From NCBI GenBank assembly GCA_017164015.1, contig CP071065.1, positions 5,904,091-5,968,090 on the forward strand: a DNA stretch of 64,000 bases. Direction: 5' to 3'. The position numbers and the translations under genes are program-made. Numbering within the stretch: the first letter of the stretch is position 1; every line of letters begins with the position of its first letter. The stretch comes from Nostoc sp. UHCC 0702. GTDB lineage: Bacteria > Cyanobacteriota > Cyanobacteriia > Cyanobacteriales > Nostocaceae. Shown here in pieces: positions 33,333 to 42,796 of the stretch. The notes beneath the pieces are model-generated. The model saw only the letters and a list, made by a program, of their open reading frames with translations. It had not been told where the DNA came from and did not search any database.

Positions 33333-34296
33333 TCGAGTATTAATTACAGGTGGTGCAGGTTTAGTTGGCTCGCATATTGCCGATTTGCTGGTCAAAGAAG
33401 AAGTCTCTGAGATTATTGTCTTGGATAACTTCACACGCGGACAACTGCAAAACCTCGCTTGGGCAAAAGAGCATGGTCCCTTGGTAATTGTGGAAGGCGA
33501 TATCCGGGATCAAAAACTTTTAGCTGAAGTCATGCAAGGTGTGGATATAGTCTTTCATCAGGCAGCAATCCGGATTACTCAATGTGCTGAAGAACCGCGT
33601 TTGGCATTAGAAGTTTTGGCAGATGGCACTTTTAATGTTTTGGAAGCAGCAGTGAAAGCTGGAGTGAAAAAGGTAGTTGCTGCCTCATCAGCCTCGATAT
33701 ATGGTATGGCGGAGGAGTTTCCCACAACTGAATCACATCACCCATACAACAACCGCACCATCTACGGTGCAGCCAAGACTTTTAATGAAGGCTTGTTACG
33801 TAGTTTCTATGATATGTATGGGCTGGACTACATAGGGTTGCGCTACTTTAATGTTTACGGGCCACGGATGGATATTTACGGTGTATACACTGAGGTGTTG
33901 ATCCGCTGGATGGAACGTATCGTTGCTGGAAAGCCGCCATTGATTTTCGGCGATGGCAAACAGACAATGGACTTTGTATATATCGAAGACATTGCTAGAG
34001 CCAATATCTTGGCTGCCAAAGCCGATGTCACCGACGAAGTGTTTAATATTGCTAGTAGTGTAGAAACCAGCTTGAATGACCTTGCCTATAGTTTGGCTAA
34101 AGTGATGGGGTCAGACTTACAACCAGAATACGGCCCAGAGCGCAAAGTTAACCCCGTGCAACGGCGACTAGCCGATGTGAGTAAAGCCAAGAAATTGCTG
34201 GGTTTTGAAGCAGAGGTGTCGTTAGAAGAAGGGTTGCGTCGGTTGGTTAGTTGGTGGCGCGAACAAAAGCTGACAAAGGAAGCAAGCAATGTCTGA
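33322..34296 (+). CDS. extended SDR NAD-dependent nucleotide-sugar epimerase/dehydratase
   Basis: A 324-residue enzyme with the GGAGLVGSHIADLL dinucleotide motif at residues 10-23, SSASIYG and the catalytic Tyr-x3-Lys in IYGAAKTF (about 149 and 153). The FNVYGPRMDIYG and FVYIEDIARANILAA blocks belong to UDP-glucose 4-epimerase-like enzymes, and the HPYNNRTIYGAAK stretch is common in cyanobacterial glycan loci. A C4-epimerase or a 4,6-dehydratase are both possible; the TD(M/F) catalytic motif of dehydratases is not seen, which favours an epimerase or decarboxylase. It overlaps both neighbours. Confidence 0.82.
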   Translation: MQNSRVLITGGAGLVGSHIADLLVKEEVSEIIVLDNFTRGQLQNLAWAKEHGPLVIVEGDIRDQKLLAEVMQGVDIVFHQAAIRITQCAEEPRLALEVLADGTFNVLEAAVKAGVKKVVAASSASIYGMAEEFPTTESHHPYNNRTIYGAAKTFNEGLLRSFYDMYGLDYIGLRYFNVYGPRMDIYGVYTEVLIRWMERIVAGKPPLIFGDGKQTMDFVYIEDIARANILAAKADVTDEVFNIASSVETSLNDLAYSLAKVMGSDLQPEYGPERKVNPVQRRLADVSKAKKLLGFEAEVSLEEGLRRLVSWWREQKLTKEASNV

Positions 34297-35488
34297 GAAA
34301 ATGCAGTATATTCCGATCGCCAAACCCTGGATGGGTGAACCCGAAGCTGAAGCTGCCAAGCGTGCTATCATGTCCGGCTGGGTGACTCAAGGGCCAGAAG
34401 TCGCCGCATTTGAGCAGGAATTTGCCGCTTATGTAGGGTCAAAGTATGCTTGTGCTGTTTCCAATTGCACCACAGCATTGCACTTAGCACTGTTAGCTGT
34501 TGGTGTGCAACCAGGGGATGAAGTGATTACCGTCAGCCACTCTTATATTGCCACCGCTAACAGCATCCGCTACTGTAGTGCCACACCTGTGTTTGTGGAC
34601 ATTGAACCACAAACATATAATATCAATCCTGTATTGATAGAAGATGTGATTAGCGATCGCACCCGCGCGATTCTCGTCGTTCATCAAATGGGGATGCCTT
34701 GCGACCTCAAAGCCATTTTGTCAGTTGCACATCAATATAATCTACCAGTAATTGAAGATGCAGCTTGTGCGATCGGCAGTGAGATTCTCTGGGACGGACA
34801 GTGGGAGAAAATTGGCAAGCCACATGGCGATATAGCCTGCTTTTCCTTTCACCCCCGCAAAGTTATTAGCACCGGTGACGGTGGGATGCTGACCACCAAT
34901 AACCCCCAATGGGATAAACAGTTTCGTCTGTGGCGACAACACGGGATGAGCATTCCCGACACCGTGCGCCACGGGGCCAAACAAGTGATTTTCGAGTCTT
35001 ACCCGATGTTGGGCTATAACTACCGCATGACCGACATCCAAGCAGCAGTGGGACGGGAACAACTCAAACGTCTACCGGAGATTGTGGAACGTCGGCGTTA
35101 CTTAGCACAACGGTATCAGCAACAGCTAGCAGATGTGCCAGGATTGAAACTACCAACAGAGCCAGCTTGGGCAAAAAGTAACTGGCAGAGTTACTGTGTA
35201 CGCTTACCAGAAAAATGCGACCAAGTGCAAGTCATGCAGGCGATGTTGGATGCTGGTATCGCTACAAGACGCGGGATTATGTGCGCTCACCGCGAAAGTG
35301 CTTATCAAATTGAAGCGTGGTCTTGTGGGATTAGTCAACAAGCTTGTAACTGTGAAGTAGGAAAATGCGATCGCTTGGCTGAAAGCGAACAAGCACAGGA
35401 TCATGCGATTATTTTGCCACTGTTCCATCAGATGAGCGAAGAAGAACAGGATAGAGCGATCGAGGTTTTAAAAACAGCTTGTAAATAA
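34289..35488 (+). CDS. second DegT/DnrJ/EryC1/StrS aminotransferase with a Cys-rich insert
   Basis: A 399-residue sugar aminotransferase of the perosamine-synthase/PseC subgroup. It starts IPIAKPWMGEPEAEAAKRAIMSGWVTQGPEV. The cofactor features are VSNCTTALHLALLAVG, VIEDAACAIG and CFSFHPRKVISTGDGGML (PLP Lys about residue 191). Near the end it carries CGISQQACNCEVGKCDRL, four cysteines in 15 residues, which is unusual for the family and could bind a metal. Probable 4-amino-sugar formation would provide the amine for the formyltransferase two genes upstream. It closes the six-gene overlapping unit. Confidence 0.85.
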   Translation: MSEKMQYIPIAKPWMGEPEAEAAKRAIMSGWVTQGPEVAAFEQEFAAYVGSKYACAVSNCTTALHLALLAVGVQPGDEVITVSHSYIATANSIRYCSATPVFVDIEPQTYNINPVLIEDVISDRTRAILVVHQMGMPCDLKAILSVAHQYNLPVIEDAACAIGSEILWDGQWEKIGKPHGDIACFSFHPRKVISTGDGGMLTTNNPQWDKQFRLWRQHGMSIPDTVRHGAKQVIFESYPMLGYNYRMTDIQAAVGREQLKRLPEIVERRRYLAQRYQQQLADVPGLKLPTEPAWAKSNWQSYCVRLPEKCDQVQVMQAMLDAGIATRRGIMCAHRESAYQIEAWSCGISQQACNCEVGKCDRLAESEQAQDHAIILPLFHQMSEEEQDRAIEVLKTACK

Positions 35489-35523
35489 ACCTTCACGAGA
35501 AACAAACTTCAAACAGATGCTTT

Positions 35524-37185
35524 ATGGAGATAATCGCGCAAGATACACTTCGTCTCAGACGTGAACAAGGTAGTCAGCTGATTCAAGAAAATTTTACTGT
35601 ATTTAGCAGCCTGCTTGATCAAGCAAGAGATTTTGCACAGTCTGGTAAGTATGACGCGGCAGCTGTATATGCAGAAATTGCAGCGTATCATGCACAGTTT
35701 AAACATTGTGGTTTTTTTGCCAGTCTGGAGCTTGAAGATATTTTGTTGACAATAGGTCGCCAAATCAAACAAACAAGCTATGATCCCTATCAGAAAACTT
35801 CTTTAGGCAAAATACCAAAGAAGATACTCCATGTTTCTACCAATATTTCTTCTCCTTTTGGAGGCATTCCCAGATTTCTTCGACGCTGGATGCTACAGGA
35901 TACGGAGCGTGAGCATTCACTGGTCTTAACAAAGCAAGCTCCTGATCAAGTGCCCAAAATCATCACAGAGTTAGTGAGCAATAGTCAGGGCAAAATTTAC
36001 TTATTAAACGAAACTATTGGTGGTTATGTTTCCCGAGCCAAAAAACTACGAGAAATTGCCGCAACAGCAGATATAGTGGTGCTACATATATGGGAACATG
36101 ATGTTATACCCATCATTGCATTTGCCAATAAAGAGCTATCTCCACCTGTTATTTACATAAATCACGGAGACCACTGCTTTTGGTTAGGCTCATCCGTGAG
36201 CGATATTGTTGCCAATCTTCGTGAGTCTGGTATGCGTTTTTCACAAAAGCGCCGAGGCATTGAAGCAGAGCGTAACATGCTCCTGCCTACCATTTTGGAA
36301 CCTGCTCACAGATTACTGTCTCGCACACAGGCGAAGCAACAGCTTGGCATTGATGCAAACAATGTTCTACTGCTTTCCATTGCTAGAGCGCCCAAGTACA
36401 GAAAGACTGATGGTATCAGTTTTGCTGACGCACATGTTTCATTATTACAACAATATAATCGCGCAATCTTAATTGTTATTGGCCCTGGTGGTAGCGAAGA
36501 TTGGTCAACCGCCATCCAGCAAACCCAAGGTAGAATCATCGTCCTCGGACATACTGAAGATACGGCTAGATATTATCAAGCAGCTGATATTTATGTTGAC
36601 TCATATCCGTTTGTTTCGATTACGTCGCTGCTAGAAGCAGGAAGCTATGGTGTACCCTTGGTGAGTCGCTACCCCTATTCTTCCGATGCATGTGAAATTT
36701 TTGGTGCTGATATGCCGGGTTTGACTGGAAATTTGATTCGGGTTAATGATCTGGAAGAATACACAACTGTTTTGGCACGTTTAATAGAGGATGAAGAATT
36801 ACGGCTTTCCCTAGGAGAAAAAACCCAAGAGAGTATTGTTGATTTACACATAGGACGTAACTGGCAGCGTTCCTTGGAACAAATATACACCCGTGCTGCC
36901 ACTCTGCCTCGGCTAAAAGTAACTTCACCTCCAAAGGATCAAATGTTCCTTGGTGAGCCAGATGTTTTCTGGATTCGTGACCATAGTTGGAATTATCAAT
37001 TAGATGATTTGATCCAGTCCAGACTACCAATTATGCCTTTAGAACAAAGAATATATCATTGGATACGGTTAGTGAAAAAGCGAGGCTTGAGTAACCAAAT
37101 GAGTCTGTTGCTACCTGAGTGGTTCCGCTGGCGTTACTATTTACCTTTACGTTCTGCATTGAGGATGCGGAAGATTTCTAATTAA
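35524..37185 (+). CDS. large glycosyltransferase (GT4-like)
   Basis: A 553-residue protein. The first 100 residues are helical (QGSQLIQENFTVFSSLLDQARDFAQSGKYDAAAVYAEIAAYHAQF, TPR-like). The GT-B fold follows with KILHVSTNISSPFGGIPRFLRRW and a middle VVLHIWEHDVIPI. The donor half reads NNVLLLSIARAPKYRKTDG, RIIVLGHTEDTARYYQAADIYVDSYPFVSITSLLEAGSYGVPLVS. The acidic SLLEAG block corresponds to the family's nucleotide-sugar site. A C-terminal tail of about 100 residues is basic. It starts 35 bases after the sugar module and is likely cotranscribed. Specificity is unknown. Confidence 0.8.
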   Translation: MEIIAQDTLRLRREQGSQLIQENFTVFSSLLDQARDFAQSGKYDAAAVYAEIAAYHAQFKHCGFFASLELEDILLTIGRQIKQTSYDPYQKTSLGKIPKKILHVSTNISSPFGGIPRFLRRWMLQDTEREHSLVLTKQAPDQVPKIITELVSNSQGKIYLLNETIGGYVSRAKKLREIAATADIVVLHIWEHDVIPIIAFANKELSPPVIYINHGDHCFWLGSSVSDIVANLRESGMRFSQKRRGIEAERNMLLPTILEPAHRLLSRTQAKQQLGIDANNVLLLSIARAPKYRKTDGISFADAHVSLLQQYNRAILIVIGPGGSEDWSTAIQQTQGRIIVLGHTEDTARYYQAADIYVDSYPFVSITSLLEAGSYGVPLVSRYPYSSDACEIFGADMPGLTGNLIRVNDLEEYTTVLARLIEDEELRLSLGEKTQESIVDLHIGRNWQRSLEQIYTRAATLPRLKVTSPPKDQMFLGEPDVFWIRDHSWNYQLDDLIQSRLPIMPLEQRIYHWIRLVKKRGLSNQMSLLLPEWFRWRYYLPLRSALRMRKISN

Positions 37186-37227
37186 ATTTTTATTAACACT
37201 GGTGTTAGATAAACATATTTTTATTCA

Positions 37228-38454
37228 ATGAATATTTTACATATTAATCAATCTGATAACCTCGGTAATGGAGCTGGAATTGCAGGCTACCGCCTACACC
37301 AAGGTTTGCTAGCTCATGGTGTAAATTCTCGCATATTGGTGGGAATACTCAAAGCAAACAGCGATCGCATAGGGGAAATTTCTCAGACTCAACCGTTAAT
37401 TGAAAAAATACTTTATCAGTTCACTTGGCGTAATGGACTGAACGATCTTAACTGGATTAGCAGTTTTGATCTTGCTAAGCATTCTTTTTATCAGCAAGCC
37501 GATATCCTCAACTTTCATAATCTTCATCATGGCTACTTTAGTTACTTAGCAATTCCCTCATTGACAACAGGTAAACCTGCTGTGTTTACACTACATGATA
37601 TGTGGAGTTTTACCGGACATTGCTCCTACAGTTATGACTGTGAACGCTGGAAGATTGGTTGTGGTAAATGTCCTGATCTTGATAGTTATCCAGGAACAGC
37701 AAAAGATAATACACACCTAGAGTGGAAATTGAAAAAGTGGGTTTACAGTCGCTCAAATCTAACTATTGTAACGCCTAGTAATTGGCTGAATCAGCAAGCT
37801 AAGCAGAGTATTCTCAAAGATATACCGATTCATCATATACCTTATGGTATTGATACAGAAGCTTATCAGCCTCTTGATACTGAACAGTGCCGTTCACTCC
37901 TTGGTATTCCACCAAATAAAAAAGTCTTGATGTTTGCAGCTTTGAGTCTCACATACACTCGTAAAGGTGGTGATTTACTTTTAAAAATTTTACAAAGCTT
38001 ACCTGATTCCCTAAAAGCTGAAACTGTGCTGTTGGTTATGGGCAGTAGTGGTGAAAATATCTCAGAAGCAGTAAACATGGAAACTTATAATCTTGGTTAC
38101 ATCACCAGCGATCGCTTAAAAAGTATTGCTTATTCTGCTGCTGATTTGTTTATTTTCCCCACTCGTGCTGATAACTTACCCTTAGTATTGCAAGAAAGCA
38201 TGGCTTGTGGAACACCGATGGTTTCTTTCAAAATTGGTGGTGTTCCTGATTTAGTGCGTCCTGGTATTACTGGTTATTTAGCATTACCAGAAGATACTCA
38301 AGATTTTTGTCATGGCATTGTTGAGCTATTAGAAGATAATCAACAGCGCCATCATATGAGTCAAAATTGTCGGGCGATCGCTCTAAAAGAGTACCCGCTA
38401 GAACTACAAGCTCAGCGCTATATAGAGCTATATCGTCAAGTGGTGAAGAATTAG
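37228..38454 (+). CDS. glycosyltransferase family 4
   Basis: A 408-residue GT-B enzyme. The N-terminus ILHINQSDNLGNGAGIAGYRLHQGL and the central HDMWSFTGHCSYSYDCERWKIGCGKCPDL cysteine-rich segment are typical of the WcaC/WcaL-like subgroup. The donor site DLFIFPTRADNLPLVLQESMACGTPMVSFKIGG has the E-x7-E pattern. Four cysteines in the acceptor half are expected for this subgroup. The function in the polymer cannot be specified. Confidence 0.88.
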   Translation: MNILHINQSDNLGNGAGIAGYRLHQGLLAHGVNSRILVGILKANSDRIGEISQTQPLIEKILYQFTWRNGLNDLNWISSFDLAKHSFYQQADILNFHNLHHGYFSYLAIPSLTTGKPAVFTLHDMWSFTGHCSYSYDCERWKIGCGKCPDLDSYPGTAKDNTHLEWKLKKWVYSRSNLTIVTPSNWLNQQAKQSILKDIPIHHIPYGIDTEAYQPLDTEQCRSLLGIPPNKKVLMFAALSLTYTRKGGDLLLKILQSLPDSLKAETVLLVMGSSGENISEAVNMETYNLGYITSDRLKSIAYSAADLFIFPTRADNLPLVLQESMACGTPMVSFKIGGVPDLVRPGITGYLALPEDTQDFCHGIVELLEDNQQRHHMSQNCRAIALKEYPLELQAQRYIELYRQVVKN

Positions 38455-38556
38455 ACAGCGATTGTTATATTTTTCATACCAATTAAAAATTGATTGCGCC
38501 CGATGAACTGCTCACAGCGTTTATTAGTAACTATTTTACAATACAAAACATATATA

Positions 38557-38647
38557 GGACTTACGCACTCGTAACGAAAAACTAGGCTTTTGCGATTACA
38601 ACGCTCAGCTCGTAATGACGTAAAATCGTAGTCCGTGCGTAAGTCCT
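38557..38647. repeat. 91-bp MITE-like element
   Basis: Perfect 13-bp terminal inverted repeats aggacttacgcac (38557-38569) and gtgcgtaagtcct (38635-38647) with AT-rich ATATA-like flanks on both sides. These ends are a familiar theme of cyanobacterial miniature elements. It lies between a glycosyltransferase gene and a broken acyltransferase. Confidence 0.65.
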
Positions 38648-38752
38648 GATATATAAATTTTATCAAGTAGTTATGGTGGAGCGATTGCCCAGACTCTGCG
38701 TTGTAGCAACTTGCGTTGATCATTCAGCCTGCCTGAAAAAGAAGGAATTGCC

Positions 38753-39560
38753 ATGATGTTGAGTCCACATACAGCTAATCTAGCTCTTGCTTTTAATCCA
38801 AAAAAAAATAGCTTGGGGTTTTTGCGTTTCTTCTTGGCTATTTTGGTAGTACTACAACATAGCTATCATCTTGCTAATTTTGGTAGAGACCCGTTATTTA
38901 TTCTCAGCAATCACTCCATAACAGCAGGAGCTTTAGCAGTACATAGTTTTTTATTATTAGTGGTTTTTTAATAACTCGAAGTTACCTATGAACATCAAAC
39001 TTGGGTCGTTATTTATGGCATCGTATATTACGAATTTTTCCTGGTTTTTGGGCTTGCTTATTTGTGACTGTTTTTATATTTAGTCCCATTGCATATATAT
39101 AGGTTAATGGTAGTCTTAGCGGTTATATATCGGCTAACGATAGTCCATTTGGCTATTTTTTCAAAAATTTATTCTTATATATCAAACAACCAGATATTGC
39201 TAACTTTATGTCCTTGTATGTAGAAAAATCTTTGAATGGTTCTCTGTGGACATTAAGTTGGGAGTTTATGCTTTATCTAGCTATAGGAATTTTGGGTATT
39301 TTTTTAATACTAAAAAAATACAGATATATTGCTTAAGATATTTTTTTACTATTTCCAATAACATATTTTGTAGACCCATGCCATTGCACAATACTTTTCA
39401 GGTTACGGGTCATGGATAGAGACCCACCATTGATAGTTTTATTCTTTCTGGAGCAATTTTCTGGCTTTACAATTGGCTATTATGAGTTGGAATTTAATTG
39501 AGAAACCGTGTTTACAGTTAAAGCACATAGACCTATTCCATTTTCGTAAATCGCCCTCAT
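38753..39560 (+). pseudogene. acyltransferase 3 (OafA-like) pseudogene
   Basis: Remains of an O-acetyltransferase membrane enzyme. An intact start (FLRFFLAILVVLQHSYHLANFG) runs into a run of five T (38946-38951 region), where loss of one base shifts the frame. After restoring it, the HSFFIISGFLITRSYL motif continues. In-frame stops then occur at 38988, 39100 and 39334. The conserved SLWTLSWEFMLYLAIGI block (about 39235-39290) and the C-terminal WNLIEKPCLQLKHID (about 39490-39530) are still readable. It would have acetylated the glycan and is now dead unless another copy exists. Confidence 0.85.
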
Positions 39561-39649
39561 GACTTTAGAGGCGTAGCTTGCAAAGTCAGATTTTATCTCA
39601 ATTTCCACAGGCTGATTTCGTTTGTATGGCAGAATAGACAAGTTTGAAA

Positions 39650-40615
39650 ATGAACTCAACTCCCCTAGTCTCAGTTGTTATACCTTGTTACAATGCTGAG
39701 CGATTCTTAGCCGAAACTCTAGAAAGTGTTTTTTGTCAAACCTGGCAAAATTTTGAAGTTATTGCCATTGATGATGGCTCGACTGACGGTACTGCAAACG
39801 TTATCCGTTCTTTTAACTCAAAAATCAGAGCCGAGTTTAGCCCTAATCGTGGTGCTAGTGCAGCACGAAACCTTGGCACTGGCTTAGCCAGGGGTAAGTT
39901 TATTCAATACTTAGATGCGGATGATCTTTTACGACCTGATGCTCTAGAAAAGAGAGTTAATGCTTTAGTTAGCAGCAAGGCTGATGTCGCTTACTCAGAT
40001 TGGCAACGATTAGAAGAAACGGAAAACGGCAAATTTCATCCAGGCAATGTCATTGCAAGGCGGATTGAAGATGTTCATGCTGATCCCCAAATTGCCTTGT
40101 TTACAGATTTCTGGGCACCGCCTGCTGCCTTACTTTACGATCGCCAGATTATAGCAGCCATTGGTTCCTGGAATGAATCTCTGCCTATTATTCAAGATGC
40201 CCGCTTTCTGTTGGATGCAGCTTTGATGGGCGGTAAGTTTGTTTATGTACCCAGCGTACAGGCAGATTATCGAGTCCACAGAGCTAATAGTTTATCCCGC
40301 CGTCATCCTACTAAATTTGTTTTAGATTGTTTCAATAATGCTTGTCAAGTAGAAGAGTTCTGGAGAGCTAATGGCGGCATCACTCTAGAGCGTCGAGTCA
40401 CCCTAGAGAAAGTTTACGGAGGAGTAGCACGATTTTTCTTTGAACATGATCGCCAAAAGTTTTACGAAGTCCTTGCCAAAATCCACAACTTGAATCCCAA
40501 CTATCTACCTTCTGGGCCCAGAAGTTTACGACAGCTGACAAAATGGTTTGGATATGAACAGGCTGAGGCGATCGCCTTGGCTTACCGCCGAGTGAAGGAG
40601 CTGATATATAAATGA
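39650..40615 (+). CDS. glycosyltransferase family 2
   Basis: A 321-residue GT-A enzyme starting at the ATG rather than at a TTG two codons earlier. It shows VSVVIPCYNAERFLAETLESVFCQTW, the nucleotide-binding IDDGSTDGT (Asp-Asp), RGASAARNLG and the metal-binding LDADDLL. A WEE/Q-like catalytic region appears as NESLPIIQDARFLLDAAL. The C-terminal helical part (from about residue 220) is unassigned. It overlaps the next gene by 4 bases (ATGA), indicating cotranslation with the GT25-type enzyme. Confidence 0.9.
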   Translation: MNSTPLVSVVIPCYNAERFLAETLESVFCQTWQNFEVIAIDDGSTDGTANVIRSFNSKIRAEFSPNRGASAARNLGTGLARGKFIQYLDADDLLRPDALEKRVNALVSSKADVAYSDWQRLEETENGKFHPGNVIARRIEDVHADPQIALFTDFWAPPAALLYDRQIIAAIGSWNESLPIIQDARFLLDAALMGGKFVYVPSVQADYRVHRANSLSRRHPTKFVLDCFNNACQVEEFWRANGGITLERRVTLEKVYGGVARFFFEHDRQKFYEVLAKIHNLNPNYLPSGPRSLRQLTKWFGYEQAEAIALAYRRVKELIYK

Positions 40616-41337
40616 ATGTAAACACTTTCTTTGATAAGATTTACTGTATTAACCTTGCTCACCGCAATGATAAATGGCAACAATTTAGTTATTACGCCCA
40701 GCAAGCAAAGATTAATGTAGAAAGATTTGAGGCTGTAGATGGCAGAACTATCACCGTTCCAATATCATGGAAAAATAATGTGTTTCCTGAGTATAAGGAC
40801 AACTTGGGCGCTTTAGGATGCCTGGAAAGTCATCTCGCAATTCTCAAAATTGCTCGAGAGAAAAATTTGAAAAATGTACTGATTTTTGAAGATGATGTTT
40901 ATTTCACTAAAAAGTTTAATAAAAATTTAGAAAAAAGTCTCTTGGAACTGCCTGAAAATTGGGACATGTTTTACCTATACACCGGGCATTTTCAATATGC
41001 TGTAGACCCCAAGAAGTATTCTAAAAATCTCTATCGTTTGCAGCATTCTCTAACGACTTCAGCATATGCTGTTAATCAGAAGTTTTATGATCAAATCATC
41101 CAGCAAGTAGAGCAAAAAAATCAACCTATTGATTGTCTTTATTATCAAATTCACAAAGATAACTATTGTTATAAGAGTGTTCACCGCTTATGCTCTCTTT
41201 ATCAAAGTATAAGTGATATATCAGGAAAAATATCAAATACAATCCCTGCTGATCCAACTTTAGGAGAAAGACTAATTATTCTAGCTGGTGCAACCATCAG
41301 AAAGGTAACATCCAAATTATCTGGTCGCCTTCGATAA
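40612..41337 (+). CDS. glycosyltransferase family 25 (LPS/LOS galactosyltransferase-like)
   Basis: A 241-residue enzyme with the GT25 signature: KIYCINLAHRNDKWQQF, RFEAVDGR, LGALGCLESHLAIL and the metal site VLIFEDDVYF (Glu-Asp-Asp, about residue 100). The family is best known from lipooligosaccharide glycosylation. The C-terminal third is AT-rich in codon use. It is translationally coupled to the preceding GT2 gene. Confidence 0.88.
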   Translation: MNVNTFFDKIYCINLAHRNDKWQQFSYYAQQAKINVERFEAVDGRTITVPISWKNNVFPEYKDNLGALGCLESHLAILKIAREKNLKNVLIFEDDVYFTKKFNKNLEKSLLELPENWDMFYLYTGHFQYAVDPKKYSKNLYRLQHSLTTSAYAVNQKFYDQIIQQVEQKNQPIDCLYYQIHKDNYCYKSVHRLCSLYQSISDISGKISNTIPADPTLGERLIILAGATIRKVTSKLSGRLR

Positions 41338-41412
41338 TTCATGAAAGTGAGACGAACTAAAAGCTTACAGATGCATGAAATGTGACTAGTTTCAATACGG
41401 TAATGATTGATC

Positions 41413-42738
41413 ATGCGAGTTATTCAAGTCCCCTTTGGTTTCTATCCCGACCCTGTAGGAGGTACTGAAGTATACGTTGATGCTTTGTCACGTAACTTAC
41501 AGCAACAGGGAGTTGAGGTTTTGTTAGCCGCACCTGGGGAAATAAATCAGTCCTATCTATATCATCAGTTACCTGTACGCCGCTATGCAATATCCAACAA
41601 AATCAAAAATCTGCGGGAATTGTATGGAGAGGGTGATCGCCAAGCTGCCTTGGAATTCAGTCGCATTTTGGAAGCAGAACAGCCTGACTTGGTGCATCTC
41701 CATGCTTTCACAAACGGCGTTTCTCTGCGGTTAGTACAAGCTGCTAAAGAACGGCAAATTCCCGTGGTGTTTACCTATCATACGCCCACGGTGAGTTGCC
41801 AACGGGGAACTATGATCCGATGGGGGACTGAGATATGTGATGGCAAGGTAGATTTACAAACTTGCGCTCAGTGTACGTTACAGGGGTTAGGACTGGATCG
41901 AACTAGTGCCAGGGCGATCGCCAGCCTGTCACCCCAAATAGGATATTGGTTAGGTAGCTTGAATTTACAAGGGGGAGCTTGGACAGCTCTACGAACAACG
42001 GAATTAGTCAGTCTGCGCCATACTGCTTTACACGCTTTACTGTCTGAAGTTGATCATATTGTGGCAGTATGTAACTGGGTCAAGGATGTCTTGCTACTCA
42101 ACGAAGTTTTAGCTCACAAAATTACCGTTATTCGCCAAGGACTTTGTCATAACTTACCAAAAAAAGCTAACTCTAGTCAAATACCTGCTACACCAACCTT
42201 AAAAATCGCTTTCTTGGGTCGGCTCGACCCCACTAAGGGAATCCATATTCTGATCAAAGCGTTACAAACAGTACCTCAGTTACCTATCAGCTTAGATATC
42301 TATGGAATTTCTCAGGCGAATGATGCCTACTTACAAGAATTACAGACTCTTGCAGCAAAAAACCCCCAGATTACTTTTAAACCAGCAATTCCGGCTGAAA
42401 AAGTGATGGTGACTTTGAAAGATTATGACCTATTGGCTGTGCCGTCTCAATGGTTGGAGACTGGGCCAATGGTAATCTTAGAAGCTTTTGCTGCTGGTAT
42501 TCCAGTCATTGGTTCTGATCTAGGTGGCATTGCCGAACTGGTTCAACACAGAGTCAACGGCATCCTGGTAGAACCTAGTTCTATCACAGCCTGGAGTCAA
42601 GCTTTGCAAGGACTGTGCGACGATAAAAAACTACTTTCTCAACTTCGTGCTGGTATCCAACCTCCACCAACAATGGCAACAGTGACAACTCAGATGTTGT
42701 CCATTTATCAGTCTGTTATTAAAGCAATTCGCGGATAA
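41413..42738 (+). CDS. glycosyltransferase family 4
   Basis: A 441-residue GT-B enzyme. It opens VIQVPFGFYPDPVGGTEVYVDALSRNLQQQG, continues with HLHAFTNGVSLRL and a cysteine-bearing loop (TCAQCTLQGLG), and has the donor half LKIAFLGRLDPTKGIHILIKAL and GPMVILEAFAAGIPVIGSDLGGIAEL (E-x7-E). The ATG at 41413 is preferred over a TTG two codons earlier. A PimB/WcaC-like class is suggested but the sugar is unknown. Confidence 0.88.
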   Translation: MRVIQVPFGFYPDPVGGTEVYVDALSRNLQQQGVEVLLAAPGEINQSYLYHQLPVRRYAISNKIKNLRELYGEGDRQAALEFSRILEAEQPDLVHLHAFTNGVSLRLVQAAKERQIPVVFTYHTPTVSCQRGTMIRWGTEICDGKVDLQTCAQCTLQGLGLDRTSARAIASLSPQIGYWLGSLNLQGGAWTALRTTELVSLRHTALHALLSEVDHIVAVCNWVKDVLLLNEVLAHKITVIRQGLCHNLPKKANSSQIPATPTLKIAFLGRLDPTKGIHILIKALQTVPQLPISLDIYGISQANDAYLQELQTLAAKNPQITFKPAIPAEKVMVTLKDYDLLAVPSQWLETGPMVILEAFAAGIPVIGSDLGGIAELVQHRVNGILVEPSSITAWSQALQGLCDDKKLLSQLRAGIQPPPTMATVTTQMLSIYQSVIKAIRG

Positions 42739-42796
42739 ATTATTGTACTAATTACTATCATTTTTCTAAACACAAAAATTTCAACAATCTAACAAG

